Shown one piece after another: positions 34,278 to 41,874 of a stretch of DNA of 64,000 nucleotides. Every line of letters starts with the position of its first letter. Position 1 is the first letter of the stretch. Source of the stretch: Mediterraneibacter glycyrrhizinilyticus (GTDB lineage Bacteria; Bacillota; Clostridia; Lachnospirales; Lachnospiraceae); NCBI RefSeq assembly GCF_016902345.1, contig NZ_JACJLR010000002.1:1-64000 (forward strand), read 5' to 3'. Both the position numbers and the translations under genes were made by a program. The notes beneath the pieces are model-generated. The model was given only the letters and a program-made list of their open reading frames with translations. It had not been told where the DNA came from and ran no database searches.

Positions 34278-37027
34278 GTCTTTTAACAAACAATACAGAC
34301 GCTCTGGCCATGGTGACAGGGCTTGACCGGGCGGCGATAGAAGAAAAGGCCGGAGCTCTGCCGGAGACAGAGGGCAGAGTGCTGGCAGCGCTGTACAACG
34401 CGGACACTGAGGGAAAGATGAATATGCTGCTTCACTCCAATCCGGCAGGGATCGTCGCGGGGCTTGCGGCGGCGGTAAAACTGACCGGAGCCTGCGGAGC
34501 TGTGATCGTCACGGACTGCGGGATCAATGAGCAGGAGTACATGGCGGCGGCCGGGACCGCAGGGCTGGATCTGACCATTGAGAAGAAAGAGATGGTAGAT
34601 AAGACCGCTCACAAAAAAGATCTTATGATGACCTTTGAGGAAGCAGCGGCCCTGGCTGACAGGCTGACCGGAGCGGAACCGGGCGTATTCATCGCAGTCA
34701 ACGATCAGGTTCCCGTGGAGGCTGATCCGGAGACGCCGGTGGCAGATTTGCTTGGAGAGGAAGCGTTCCGGGGAATCATTGCCGGACACAGATTCTATGC
34801 CCCGGAGGAAGTGAAAGATCTGAAAGCGGGAACTCTCAAAACTTGGGGCGGGTACATCCGCACGGTAAAGGATACAGACTGTGCCGTGGATCTGGCGAAG
34901 AAGGAAGTGCTGGCTCTTCGGAAAAAGAGCTGCGGAAAATGTACCTTCTGCCGGGAGGGTCTGTATCAGATCTCACAGATCCTGGAGGCAGTGACCGCCG
35001 GCCGGGGTACGATGGACGATCTTGCGCTTGCCGAAGAGATCGGAAAAGCGATGGAGATATCCTGCAACTGCAGTCTGGGAGACCGGGCAGGATTCCCGGC
35101 GGTATCTCTCCTTCAGGCGTTTGGCACTGAGACGGAGGCGCACATCCGCAGAAAGGAGTGTCCCGCAGAGGTATGTCTGGCGCTCACGAACTTCTATATC
35201 GACCCCAAACTCTGTGTTGGAAGCGGGGAATGTGTGGACGTCTGTCCGGAGCGCTGCATAGAAGGAAAAGACGGGTATGTGTCCAGAATCGATGAGTTTG
35301 ACTGTACACGATGCGGAAAATGTCTGGATGTTTGCGCACAGGGCGCCGTGAAGAAAGTGTCCGGACGGATGCCGAAGCTGCCGGCCAAGAGAGCAAGGAT
35401 TAAGGGTGCAGCTGCCGTAATGGGAACGGGAGCAGAGAAAGAGAAGAAAGTGCACAGCACAAGAAGGAAACGTGTCTATGCATCCATCGGGGCAGGAACT
35501 CAGAATGCTCCGGTGAAAAAAGAGGAAAAAACGGCTCAGACCGAAAAGAGAGCGGAGGTTAAGATCATGAAGACATTAGAGACAGACGTTGTCATCGTGG
35601 CAGGAGGTCCCGCAGGGCTTGCGGCTGCCATCACAGCGGGTGAAAACGGACTGAAATCCATTATTCTTGAGAAATCGTCAACTACAGGCGGGGCAGCCAA
35701 CATGGGAATGGGACCGCTGGGAATTGACACAAAGATCCAGAAGGCAAACTTCAATAACATCAGCGTACAGGAAGCGCTGGATATGCATATGCAGTATACT
35801 CACTACCGTGTGGATGAGGATCTTGTGCAGACTTACTTTAATAAGAGCGCGGATACGATTGAATGGCTTCAGGAGATGGGCGTGGAGTTCGCGGGAGCAT
35901 TCCGCTACTTTAAGGAGTCCGAGGCTACATGGCATATTGTAAAGCCGGAGAACGGCGTGATCGGCCCCCGGGCGGCAGGACCCATGATCCGGAAGATGAC
36001 AGAGCGTGCAAAGGAACTGGGAACAGAGATCCTTCTTGAGACGCCGGCCGTCTCCCTGATCACGGAGAACGGAAAGGTCTGCGGCGCGAAAGCGGTTGAC
36101 AAAGACGGAAACGGAATCGAGGTCAGAGGAAAAGCTGTGATCGTCGCAACCGGAGGATTCGGCAACAACAAGGAAATGCTCAAAGAAGAATTCGGCCTGA
36201 ACCTGGGCGAAGACTTCTTCCCCTTCCAGATCCCCGGGATCACCGGAGACGGTCTGCGCATGATGTGGGAAGTGGGAGCGGAAAAATTCGGCGCCAACAT
36301 TGAGGCGATCTATCAGATCCCGGACAACCTGAACTGGTTCCTCCTTGACGCGGTGCTCCGTCAGCCGAACCTGCTGATCAATCAGCTGGGCGACCGTTTC
36401 ATGAATGAGGGAGACATGGGAAATACAACCTATGCCGGAAACGCCCTTCATCTTCAGCCGGGCAACTACGGGTACTGCATCATGGACGAGGGAATCCTGA
36501 AAGAGTATAAGAAGAACGGCCCCGACATCGTGGATATCGTACATCCGGCGGAAGCCTTTATTGCCTTTGACGGCCAGGCTGCACAGGCTGTTGAGCAGGG
36601 ATATCCGGGATATATCGAGGCGGAGACGGTGGAAGAGCTGGCGGAGAAGCTGGGAATTGACGCGGAGAAGCTTCAGGATACCATCGATGAGTACAACGAG
36701 ATGTGCGAGACAGGAGTGGACACCAAGTTCCACAAACCGCAGAAATATCTGCATCCCATCACCGGTAAGGGAAAATACCTGGTAGGAAAATACTATCTGG
36801 CGGCTTACGGAACCGTAGGCGGCGTCCGCATCAATAAATACTGCGAGGTCCTGGACAACAATCAGATGCCGATCGAGGGGCTTTACAGCGCAGGATCTGA
36901 TGCGAATACGATCTACGGCGACAGCTACAACTTCACGCTTCCCGGAAACACCATGGGATTCGCCATCAACTCCGGACGTATGGCGGGCGAGAGCGTGGCA
37001 GAGTATATCCGCGACTGTGAAGAGTAA
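34274..37027 (+). CDS. NuoF-like / ferredoxin / fumarate-reductase-like flavoprotein fusion
   Basis: 917 residues. Residues ~1-300 are like the NuoF C-terminal part, with the SCGKCTFCREG [4Fe-4S] motif (C220, C223, C226 and C264); the FMN/NADH-binding glycine loops of NuoF are not obvious. Residues ~310-360 hold a two-[4Fe-4S] ferredoxin. After a Lys-rich linker, residues ~435-917 are a fumarate reductase/flavocytochrome-type FAD domain (GGPAGLAAA; GGVRINKYCEVLDNN). The catalytic HTxGG and RLGGN motifs of true fumarate reductases are replaced (YGTVGG; FTLPGNTMG), so the substrate is a different unsaturated compound. No signal peptide: a cytosolic ene-reductase. The ATG at 34274 follows CAGGAGG and overlaps the previous stop. 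Confidence 0.85.
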   Translation: MSLLTNNTDALAMVTGLDRAAIEEKAGALPETEGRVLAALYNADTEGKMNMLLHSNPAGIVAGLAAAVKLTGACGAVIVTDCGINEQEYMAAAGTAGLDLTIEKKEMVDKTAHKKDLMMTFEEAAALADRLTGAEPGVFIAVNDQVPVEADPETPVADLLGEEAFRGIIAGHRFYAPEEVKDLKAGTLKTWGGYIRTVKDTDCAVDLAKKEVLALRKKSCGKCTFCREGLYQISQILEAVTAGRGTMDDLALAEEIGKAMEISCNCSLGDRAGFPAVSLLQAFGTETEAHIRRKECPAEVCLALTNFYIDPKLCVGSGECVDVCPERCIEGKDGYVSRIDEFDCTRCGKCLDVCAQGAVKKVSGRMPKLPAKRARIKGAAAVMGTGAEKEKKVHSTRRKRVYASIGAGTQNAPVKKEEKTAQTEKRAEVKIMKTLETDVVIVAGGPAGLAAAITAGENGLKSIILEKSSTTGGAANMGMGPLGIDTKIQKANFNNISVQEALDMHMQYTHYRVDEDLVQTYFNKSADTIEWLQEMGVEFAGAFRYFKESEATWHIVKPENGVIGPRAAGPMIRKMTERAKELGTEILLETPAVSLITENGKVCGAKAVDKDGNGIEVRGKAVIVATGGFGNNKEMLKEEFGLNLGEDFFPFQIPGITGDGLRMMWEVGAEKFGANIEAIYQIPDNLNWFLLDAVLRQPNLLINQLGDRFMNEGDMGNTTYAGNALHLQPGNYGYCIMDEGILKEYKKNGPDIVDIVHPAEAFIAFDGQAAQAVEQGYPGYIEAETVEELAEKLGIDAEKLQDTIDEYNEMCETGVDTKFHKPQKYLHPITGKGKYLVGKYYLAAYGTVGGVRINKYCEVLDNNQMPIEGLYSAGSDANTIYGDSYNFTLPGNTMGFAINSGRMAGESVAEYIRDCEE

Positions 37028-37060
37028 GAGGAAAAGGAATGAGATACAGGGGGAGATAGT

Positions 37061-37561
37061 ATGTCTGCGAAATGGGATAATCTGACTCTGGCATTCTGTA
37101 TTGCGCTGCTGCCGCCCATCTGGGCGGTGCTTGCGCCCCATATCGGAGTGTCAACGGGAGCGGTGGCGCTGATCTGCGCGGGACTTTACGTCGCCAACGG
37201 GAACAGATCTTCCGACGCCCTGAAGATCTCCATCGGGTTTCTGCTGGGAGACTTCTGGGCATGGGCGGCTCTGCATATCATGGATCTGATGAAATGGAAT
37301 CCTGACTTGGAACTGTTCGTTACCTTATTTGTCATGGGAGGTCTGGCAGTCCTGATCTCCGGTCTGGCTCCCGGATGGATCTTCTGTCCCTCATGGCTCT
37401 GCGGCTGGGCGATCGGTCTTACGATCATGTCGCCGCTGGGAATGGACGGGATGAAAGGATATCCCGTCCAGATCGGCGCCGCCATGCTGGCGGGAGTCTG
37501 GTATGTAGGACTGCTTCTTGACAGAGTGCAGAAGTGGATGATGAAACTGATAGTAAAATAA
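37061..37561 (+). CDS. Small integral membrane protein, DUF1097-like
   Basis: 166 residues, nearly all hydrophobic, about five membrane segments, with an inner PGWIF..SWLCGWAIG stretch that resembles the PGTFIGACATF region of DUF1097 proteins such as E. coli YcdZ. Function unknown. It lies 33 bases after the flavoprotein and 66 before the C-C hydrolase, so it is in the same operon and may help substrate or product cross the membrane. Family assignment is moderate. Confidence 0.65.
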   Translation: MSAKWDNLTLAFCIALLPPIWAVLAPHIGVSTGAVALICAGLYVANGNRSSDALKISIGFLLGDFWAWAALHIMDLMKWNPDLELFVTLFVMGGLAVLISGLAPGWIFCPSWLCGWAIGLTIMSPLGMDGMKGYPVQIGAAMLAGVWYVGLLLDRVQKWMMKLIVK

Positions 37562-37627
37562 AAGCCGGGCCGCAGGGGGACGGGCGAATACGGACTTTGC
37601 GGCAGGGAGGAAAGGATGAGTTAAGGT

Positions 37628-38419
37628 ATGAAAAAAGTAGGAGTGAGCCGGGAAGAAAAACAGCTTCCATATTATAAATATTTTGAGCAGGATCTGGCTC
37701 CTGTTCCGGAGGAAAAACTGGCTGTACTTGAAGCGGGACCTCAGAAGGAGAAAAAGGCGGTTCCCTTTGAACAGAAGGATCTTTTCCTTGCGGGAAAGGA
37801 CGACGATTACTGCCAGATCGGATACGGGGTCATGGACGACGGGACCGGTTTCGTGTGCAATACCACCTATATGCCGGGGGTGGCCGGAGAGATGCTGGAC
37901 TGGTGGTTCCCGTGGCACAGCGTGGGTTCGGATCTGAGATATAAGATCTGGGATCCGGAGGATCACTATTTCGCCAGAGCTGACAGAGCGGACTATGTGT
38001 GTGATCCATCGGTTCCCATGAACCAGAAAACATGGGGCGTGAACCACTATATCATGGAGGATGTGGGACCGGGTCCGGAGTTCCTGAAGCTGTGCTTTAA
38101 GAACCCGGCGGATTTCGGATATGATGTCTCCATCATCGGAAGTGACAAGTGTCAGTCCATGGTCTGCGCCATCGGGGAGAGTTCCTGCGCGGCTGCCATG
38201 ACCCACAAATGGTATCCGTATCAGGACGGCGTGATGTTCTGCTCCAGATTCTGGATCGGATTCGGAGTGGTGGACGGGAAGATCGTAAAGACACTTCCGG
38301 ATGACGTGAGCATCCCTGAGTTCGTGCCGAAGGGACTGTTTGCACATAATATCAAAGAGTTCTCCAATCTTGCGGCAATACTGCCTGATGTGTACGAAGA
38401 GAACAAAGGAGATTTGTAA
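37628..38419 (+). CDS. PhlG/phloretin-hydrolase family C-C hydrolase
   Basis: 263 residues without signal peptide. It resembles DAPG hydrolase PhlG and the related phloretin hydrolase of Eubacterium ramulus, zinc enzymes that cleave a C-C bond next to a phloroglucinol ring. The C-terminal H240-x3-E244 pair (HNIKE) matches the PhlG His/Glu metal ligands, and H97 (FPWHSVG) is a good first-ligand candidate; the remaining Glu may be E144 in YIMEDVG. The length matches phloretin hydrolase. As the end of a reductase operon it would split a reduced flavonoid-type aglycone into phloroglucinol and a phenylpropionate, which is inference. Confidence 0.8.
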   Translation: MKKVGVSREEKQLPYYKYFEQDLAPVPEEKLAVLEAGPQKEKKAVPFEQKDLFLAGKDDDYCQIGYGVMDDGTGFVCNTTYMPGVAGEMLDWWFPWHSVGSDLRYKIWDPEDHYFARADRADYVCDPSVPMNQKTWGVNHYIMEDVGPGPEFLKLCFKNPADFGYDVSIIGSDKCQSMVCAIGESSCAAAMTHKWYPYQDGVMFCSRFWIGFGVVDGKIVKTLPDDVSIPEFVPKGLFAHNIKEFSNLAAILPDVYEENKGDL

Positions 38420-38428
38420 AGATAAATA

Positions 38429-38457
38429 TTGAGGCTCCATTTTCCTTGTGTTATAGT
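38429..38457 (+). promoter_or_regulatory. Promoter of the MNT/HEPN pair
   Basis: TTGAGG (38429-38434), 17 bases, TATAGT (38452-38457): a good housekeeping-type promoter directly after the hydrolase gene, so the toxin-antitoxin-like pair is transcribed on its own. Confidence 0.55.
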
Positions 38458-38497
38458 ATATTCAGTGTAAAATCTGGTCAGGAAAGGAAGATCGCGG

Positions 38498-38872
38498 ATG
38501 AAAACGGTGGAGAATGTAAAGATTTATCGCGATAAATATGCTGCTCTGCCCGAGCGGTTTGTGCAGAAGATAGAATCTGACCTGAACTGCATTTTGAAGA
38601 AAAAGATTCCCGGGCTAAAAAAGGTATATCTTTTCGGGAGCTGCGCACGCGGGGAAGTACGCAGTACCAGCGATATCGATCTTCTGATCATTACAGAGGG
38701 AAAAATGCAGGACCGTACACTTGCGGCGGATATCCGGTGGAGTCTGGACGTACCAAGAGACGGCGTGAGGACAGATGTGGTGTACAGGAGTGAGGAGACG
38801 TGCGGAGGCTCCGCCGTTTTCGACAGAGAATTGGAACGCGACAAAAAACTGATACTGGAGGTGGAGGGATGA
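38498..38872 (+). CDS. MNT-type nucleotidyltransferase (antitoxin-like)
   Basis: 124 residues with the minimal nucleotidyltransferase motif GSCARGEVRSTSDIDLLI near residues 46-63 (GS...D-x-D metal site). In MNT/HEPN systems this protein AMPylates and silences the HEPN partner. The stop overlaps the start of the next gene (ATGA), the usual coupling of this pair. Some such pairs have other roles, so toxin-antitoxin function is probable rather than proven. Confidence 0.85.
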   Translation: MKTVENVKIYRDKYAALPERFVQKIESDLNCILKKKIPGLKKVYLFGSCARGEVRSTSDIDLLIITEGKMQDRTLAADIRWSLDVPRDGVRTDVVYRSEETCGGSAVFDRELERDKKLILEVEG

Positions 38873-39267
38873 TCAGAAATTCTTATTTGGATATCGCGCA
38901 GAACGATCTCGAATATCTTGAAGCTGTGCTGAAGACCAGCAGCCGTTTTTATAACCAGCTTGCAGTGCAGTGCCAGCAGGTTGCCGAAAAATATCTGAAG
39001 GGTTATCTGGATCGCCTCCTGATAGATGAAGATGTGTCTGACCTGCTCAGAAAACACAATCATAATATGAAACGGATCGCTTCCAGATTGAATGAACTGT
39101 ATCCGGATCTGGAACTTGATACGATAGGGCTTGCATATCTCACTGATTTCTATTTTGACGCGAGATATCCCGGAGACGATTTTTCCGTGGTTACAGAGCA
39201 GGAATTTCAGAAATGTCTCTCGATCATGTACGATACGGTAAATAAACTGAAGACATTAAAACTCTGA
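38869..39267 (+). CDS. HEPN domain protein (toxin-like partner)
   Basis: 132 residues, all-helical HEPN fold: start IRNSYLDIAQNDLEYLEAVL, the core AEKYLKGYLD, the HNHNMKRI helix and the ARYPGDDF motif typical of PF05168. I do not see a clear R-x4-6-H RNase motif, so RNase activity is doubtful. It is translationally coupled to the MNT gene. The start was set at the ATG at 38869 behind GGAGG; an upstream in-frame start at 38800 lies inside the MNT gene and has no site. Confidence 0.82.
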   Translation: MIRNSYLDIAQNDLEYLEAVLKTSSRFYNQLAVQCQQVAEKYLKGYLDRLLIDEDVSDLLRKHNHNMKRIASRLNELYPDLELDTIGLAYLTDFYFDARYPGDDFSVVTEQEFQKCLSIMYDTVNKLKTLKL

Positions 39268-39328
39268 TGTCAGAGCGTCAGCACGGCGAGTGCGCATGCG
39301 GGCGGGGTGGCTGTGAATAGTAACTGAC

Positions 39329-39381
39329 AGGACAGGGGAAAAGAAATACCGGTATTGGTTATTGACTTTTCCCCCTGTCCT
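39329..39381. other. Long hairpin between the HEPN and PurF-like genes
   Basis: AGGACAGGGGAAAAG pairs with CTTTTCCCCCTGTCCT (15 pairs, one bulge). The loop itself contains the palindrome AATACCGGTATT. No T tract is present, so it may be a terminator of either strand or a leader structure of the purF-like gene. Confidence 0.5.
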
Positions 39382-39470
39382 ACTTTATGCTTTATGGGTA
39401 CAAATGTAACGGAAAGGTAAGGCCGGCCAGCCGGGCTTACGGCAGAGAGGTATGAAGGAGGATATAATTC

Positions 39471-40886
39471 ATGGGTGGATTTTTCGGCGTGGCATCGAAG
39501 AAGGATTGTGTACTGGAACTTTTCTACGGAGTTGACTATCACTCCCATCTTGGAACAAGGCGTGGAGGAATGGCGGTTTACGGTGCGGGCGGGTTCAACC
39601 GTGCCATACATAATATTGAGAATTCCCCCTTTCGGACAAAGTTCGAGCGGGATGTTGAGGAACTGCAGGGGAATCTTGGGATCGGCTGTATCTCGGACTA
39701 CGAGCCCCAGCCGCTGCTTCTTCAGTCCCATCTGGGGAGTTTTGCGATCACAACAGTGGGTAAGATCAATAATCAGGAGCAGATCCTAAAAAAGGCATAT
39801 CAGGACGGCAGGACCCATTTCCTGGAGATGAGCGGAGGCCAGATCAACGCTACAGAACTGATCGGCTCCCTTATCTGCAGGAAAGAGACGATCACGGAGG
39901 GGATCCGGTACGTGCAGGAACTGGTGGACGGATCCATGACTGTCCTAATCATGACAAAAGAAGGGATCTATGCTGCGAGGGACCTTCACGGAAGGACTCC
40001 GGTGGTCATAGGGAAGAAGGAGGACGCCTACTGCGTGTCCTTTGAGAATTTTGCTTACCTGAACCTGGGGTACGACCATTACAAGGAACTGGGACCCGGG
40101 GAGATCGTCTATATCACGCCGGAGGGTGTGGAGACGCTTGTGGAACCCCAGTACAGCAAGATGAAGATCTGCTCCTTCCTCTGGGTGTATTACGGATATC
40201 CGACTTCATCTTATGAAGGGGTCAATGTGGAGGAGATGCGCTACTGCTGCGGAAGCATGCTTGCGAAGAGGGACGGGGACTCGGTCCATCCGGATATCGT
40301 CGCCGGCGTGCCGGATTCCGGCCTGGCACACGCCATAGGCTATGCGAACGAATCGGGGATCCCGTATGCGAGACCGTTTATCAAGTACACGCCGACCTGG
40401 CCAAGGTCGTTCATGCCGACAAACCAGAGCCAGAGGGACCTGATCGCCAGGATGAAGCTGATCCCGGTACAGGCGCTCATTGAAAATAAGAAGCTGCTCC
40501 TGATCGACGATTCTATCGTCCGGGGAACCCAGCTCCGCGAGACGACAGAGTTCCTCTACCGGAGCGGGGCGAAGGAAGTCCATGTCCGCCCGGCCTGCCC
40601 GCCGCTGGTATACGGCTGCAAATACCTGAACTTCTCCAGGTCGAAGTCAGAGATGGAACTGATCACGAGACGCGTCATCCGTGAGCGCGAGGGGGAGAAC
40701 TGCCCGGAGGAAGTTCTGGAAGAATATACAAATCCGGATACCTGCCGTTACGCGCAGATGATCGAGGAGATCCGGAGACTGCAGAATTTTACGACACTCC
40801 GCTACCACAGGCTGGATGACCTTCTTGCGTCCATCGGACTGGAACCCTGCAGAGTATGTACCTACTGCTTTGACGGAAAAGAGTAA
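39471..40886 (+). CDS. Amidophosphoribosyltransferase-like protein without the N-terminal catalytic Cys
   Basis: 471 residues with the PurF layout: N-terminal Ntn-glutaminase domain (GVDYHSHLGTRRGGMAVYG) and C-terminal phosphoribosyltransferase with the PRPP loop LLLIDDSIVRGTQL near 342-355. In active PurF, processing exposes an N-terminal Cys (CGI/VxG). Here the start reads MGGFFG, so the glutaminase nucleophile is missing and the enzyme may use ammonia or have a regulatory role. Similar MGGFFG forms occur in Clostridia. It is a lone gene and not in a pur operon. The site AGGAGG sets the start. Confidence 0.85.
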   Translation: MGGFFGVASKKDCVLELFYGVDYHSHLGTRRGGMAVYGAGGFNRAIHNIENSPFRTKFERDVEELQGNLGIGCISDYEPQPLLLQSHLGSFAITTVGKINNQEQILKKAYQDGRTHFLEMSGGQINATELIGSLICRKETITEGIRYVQELVDGSMTVLIMTKEGIYAARDLHGRTPVVIGKKEDAYCVSFENFAYLNLGYDHYKELGPGEIVYITPEGVETLVEPQYSKMKICSFLWVYYGYPTSSYEGVNVEEMRYCCGSMLAKRDGDSVHPDIVAGVPDSGLAHAIGYANESGIPYARPFIKYTPTWPRSFMPTNQSQRDLIARMKLIPVQALIENKKLLLIDDSIVRGTQLRETTEFLYRSGAKEVHVRPACPPLVYGCKYLNFSRSKSEMELITRRVIREREGENCPEEVLEEYTNPDTCRYAQMIEEIRRLQNFTTLRYHRLDDLLASIGLEPCRVCTYCFDGKE

Positions 40887-40911
40887 AAAGCCGCAGAGCA
40901 TCAATGGTATC

Positions 40912-40972
40912 TTGACTGAAACGGTTGAAATACGGTATTATATATAAAAGTTACCGTATTTCAACCGTTTTT
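40912..40972 (+). promoter_or_regulatory. Promoter embedded in a 19-base inverted repeat (autoregulation site)
   Basis: AAACGGTTGAAATACGGTA and its exact complement TACCGTATTTCAACCGTTT flank a short A/T spacer (40919-40970). TTGACT at 40912 and TATTAT at 40936 (18 spacing) form a promoter within the first arm and spacer. The gene behind it starts with a helix-turn-helix domain, so this is likely its own operator. Confidence 0.65.
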
Positions 40973-40990
40973 GACGAAGGAGGAACGTAT

Positions 40991-41806
40991 ATGAATCTTT
41001 CACAGCTCCGGTATCATAAGCAGGAAAAGGGATATTCCATGGCAAAGCTCTCGGAATTGTCAGGGGTCCCGCTGGGGACGCTCCAGAAGATATTCAGCGG
41101 GGAGACGAAGTCGCCCAGGTCGTCTACCCTCGAAGCGCTGGAAGCAGTGCTCCTCCCAAAGGAGGAACGGCATCCGGAAAAAGATGTGGGATTGACGGAT
41201 GCTGCCAGGGAAGCTGCACCCGCGTATGGATCCGGGAACAGGAAGAAACAGGGGGAATATACGCTGGAGGACTACTACGCCCTTCCGGACGAGAGGAGGG
41301 TGGAACTGCTCAACGGGGGCATCTATGACATGGCAGCGCCCAGCACGATCCACCAGTTTATCATTCCCCTTCTGACGACAGCGTTCCATGCCCATATCAT
41401 GAAGAAAAAAGGGAAGTGCATCGTCTTCCCGTCGCCTGTGGATGTCCAGATCGACTGCGACGACCGCACCATGCTCCAGCCAGACGTCCTGATCCTGTGC
41501 GACCGGTCCAAGCTGATCCGCAGATGCATCATGGGCGCGCCGGACCTGGTGATCGAGATCGCCTCGCCGTCTTCACTAAAGATGGACGGTAAGCTGAAGC
41601 TGGGGAAATATGCCCAGGCGGGTGTAAGGGAATACTGGATGATCGATCCGGACACGGAGAAGACTGTGGTATACTGGACGGATGAGACGGAGTTCCCTGC
41701 CATATACGGACCGGAAGATGAGATCCCGGTGGGCATCTTCCGGGGAGAAATGAAGGTCTCAATGAAGGAGATATTCGGTCAGATCCGGGACCTGGGGATC
41801 GAGTGA
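40991..41806 (+). CDS. HTH-Uma2 family putative nuclease
   Basis: 271 residues: an XRE-type helix-turn-helix (about 1-55; YSMAKLSELSGVPLGTLQKI) joined by a linker to a Uma2/DUF820 PD-(D/E)xK domain (about 85-271). Likely catalytic residues lie in the QPDVLIL and DLVIEIASPSS motifs followed by a Lys in GKLKLGKY. Uma2 proteins are abundant and mostly uncharacterised; fusion to an HTH is a common clostridial form. The start at 40991 is set by AGGAGG; the ATG at 40925 lies in the operator. Function may be repression only or DNA cleavage. Confidence 0.85.
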   Translation: MNLSQLRYHKQEKGYSMAKLSELSGVPLGTLQKIFSGETKSPRSSTLEALEAVLLPKEERHPEKDVGLTDAAREAAPAYGSGNRKKQGEYTLEDYYALPDERRVELLNGGIYDMAAPSTIHQFIIPLLTTAFHAHIMKKKGKCIVFPSPVDVQIDCDDRTMLQPDVLILCDRSKLIRRCIMGAPDLVIEIASPSSLKMDGKLKLGKYAQAGVREYWMIDPDTEKTVVYWTDETEFPAIYGPEDEIPVGIFRGEMKVSMKEIFGQIRDLGIE

Positions 41807-41874
41807 AGCGACAGAGCAGGAAAAGCCGAAAAAAGCGGCAGAAAAAAACAGGAGAGTGACAGAGGGGATAGACA

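Noticed and set aside
34274-37027. True fumarate or succinate dehydrogenase flavoprotein
   Set aside because: The catalytic HTxGG and RLGGN motifs are replaced and no membrane subunits are near.
35678-37141. 487-residue open frame antisense to the flavoprotein fusion
   Set aside because: Fully opposite to a gene with clear FAD and FeS motifs; no recognisable domain and no start signal.
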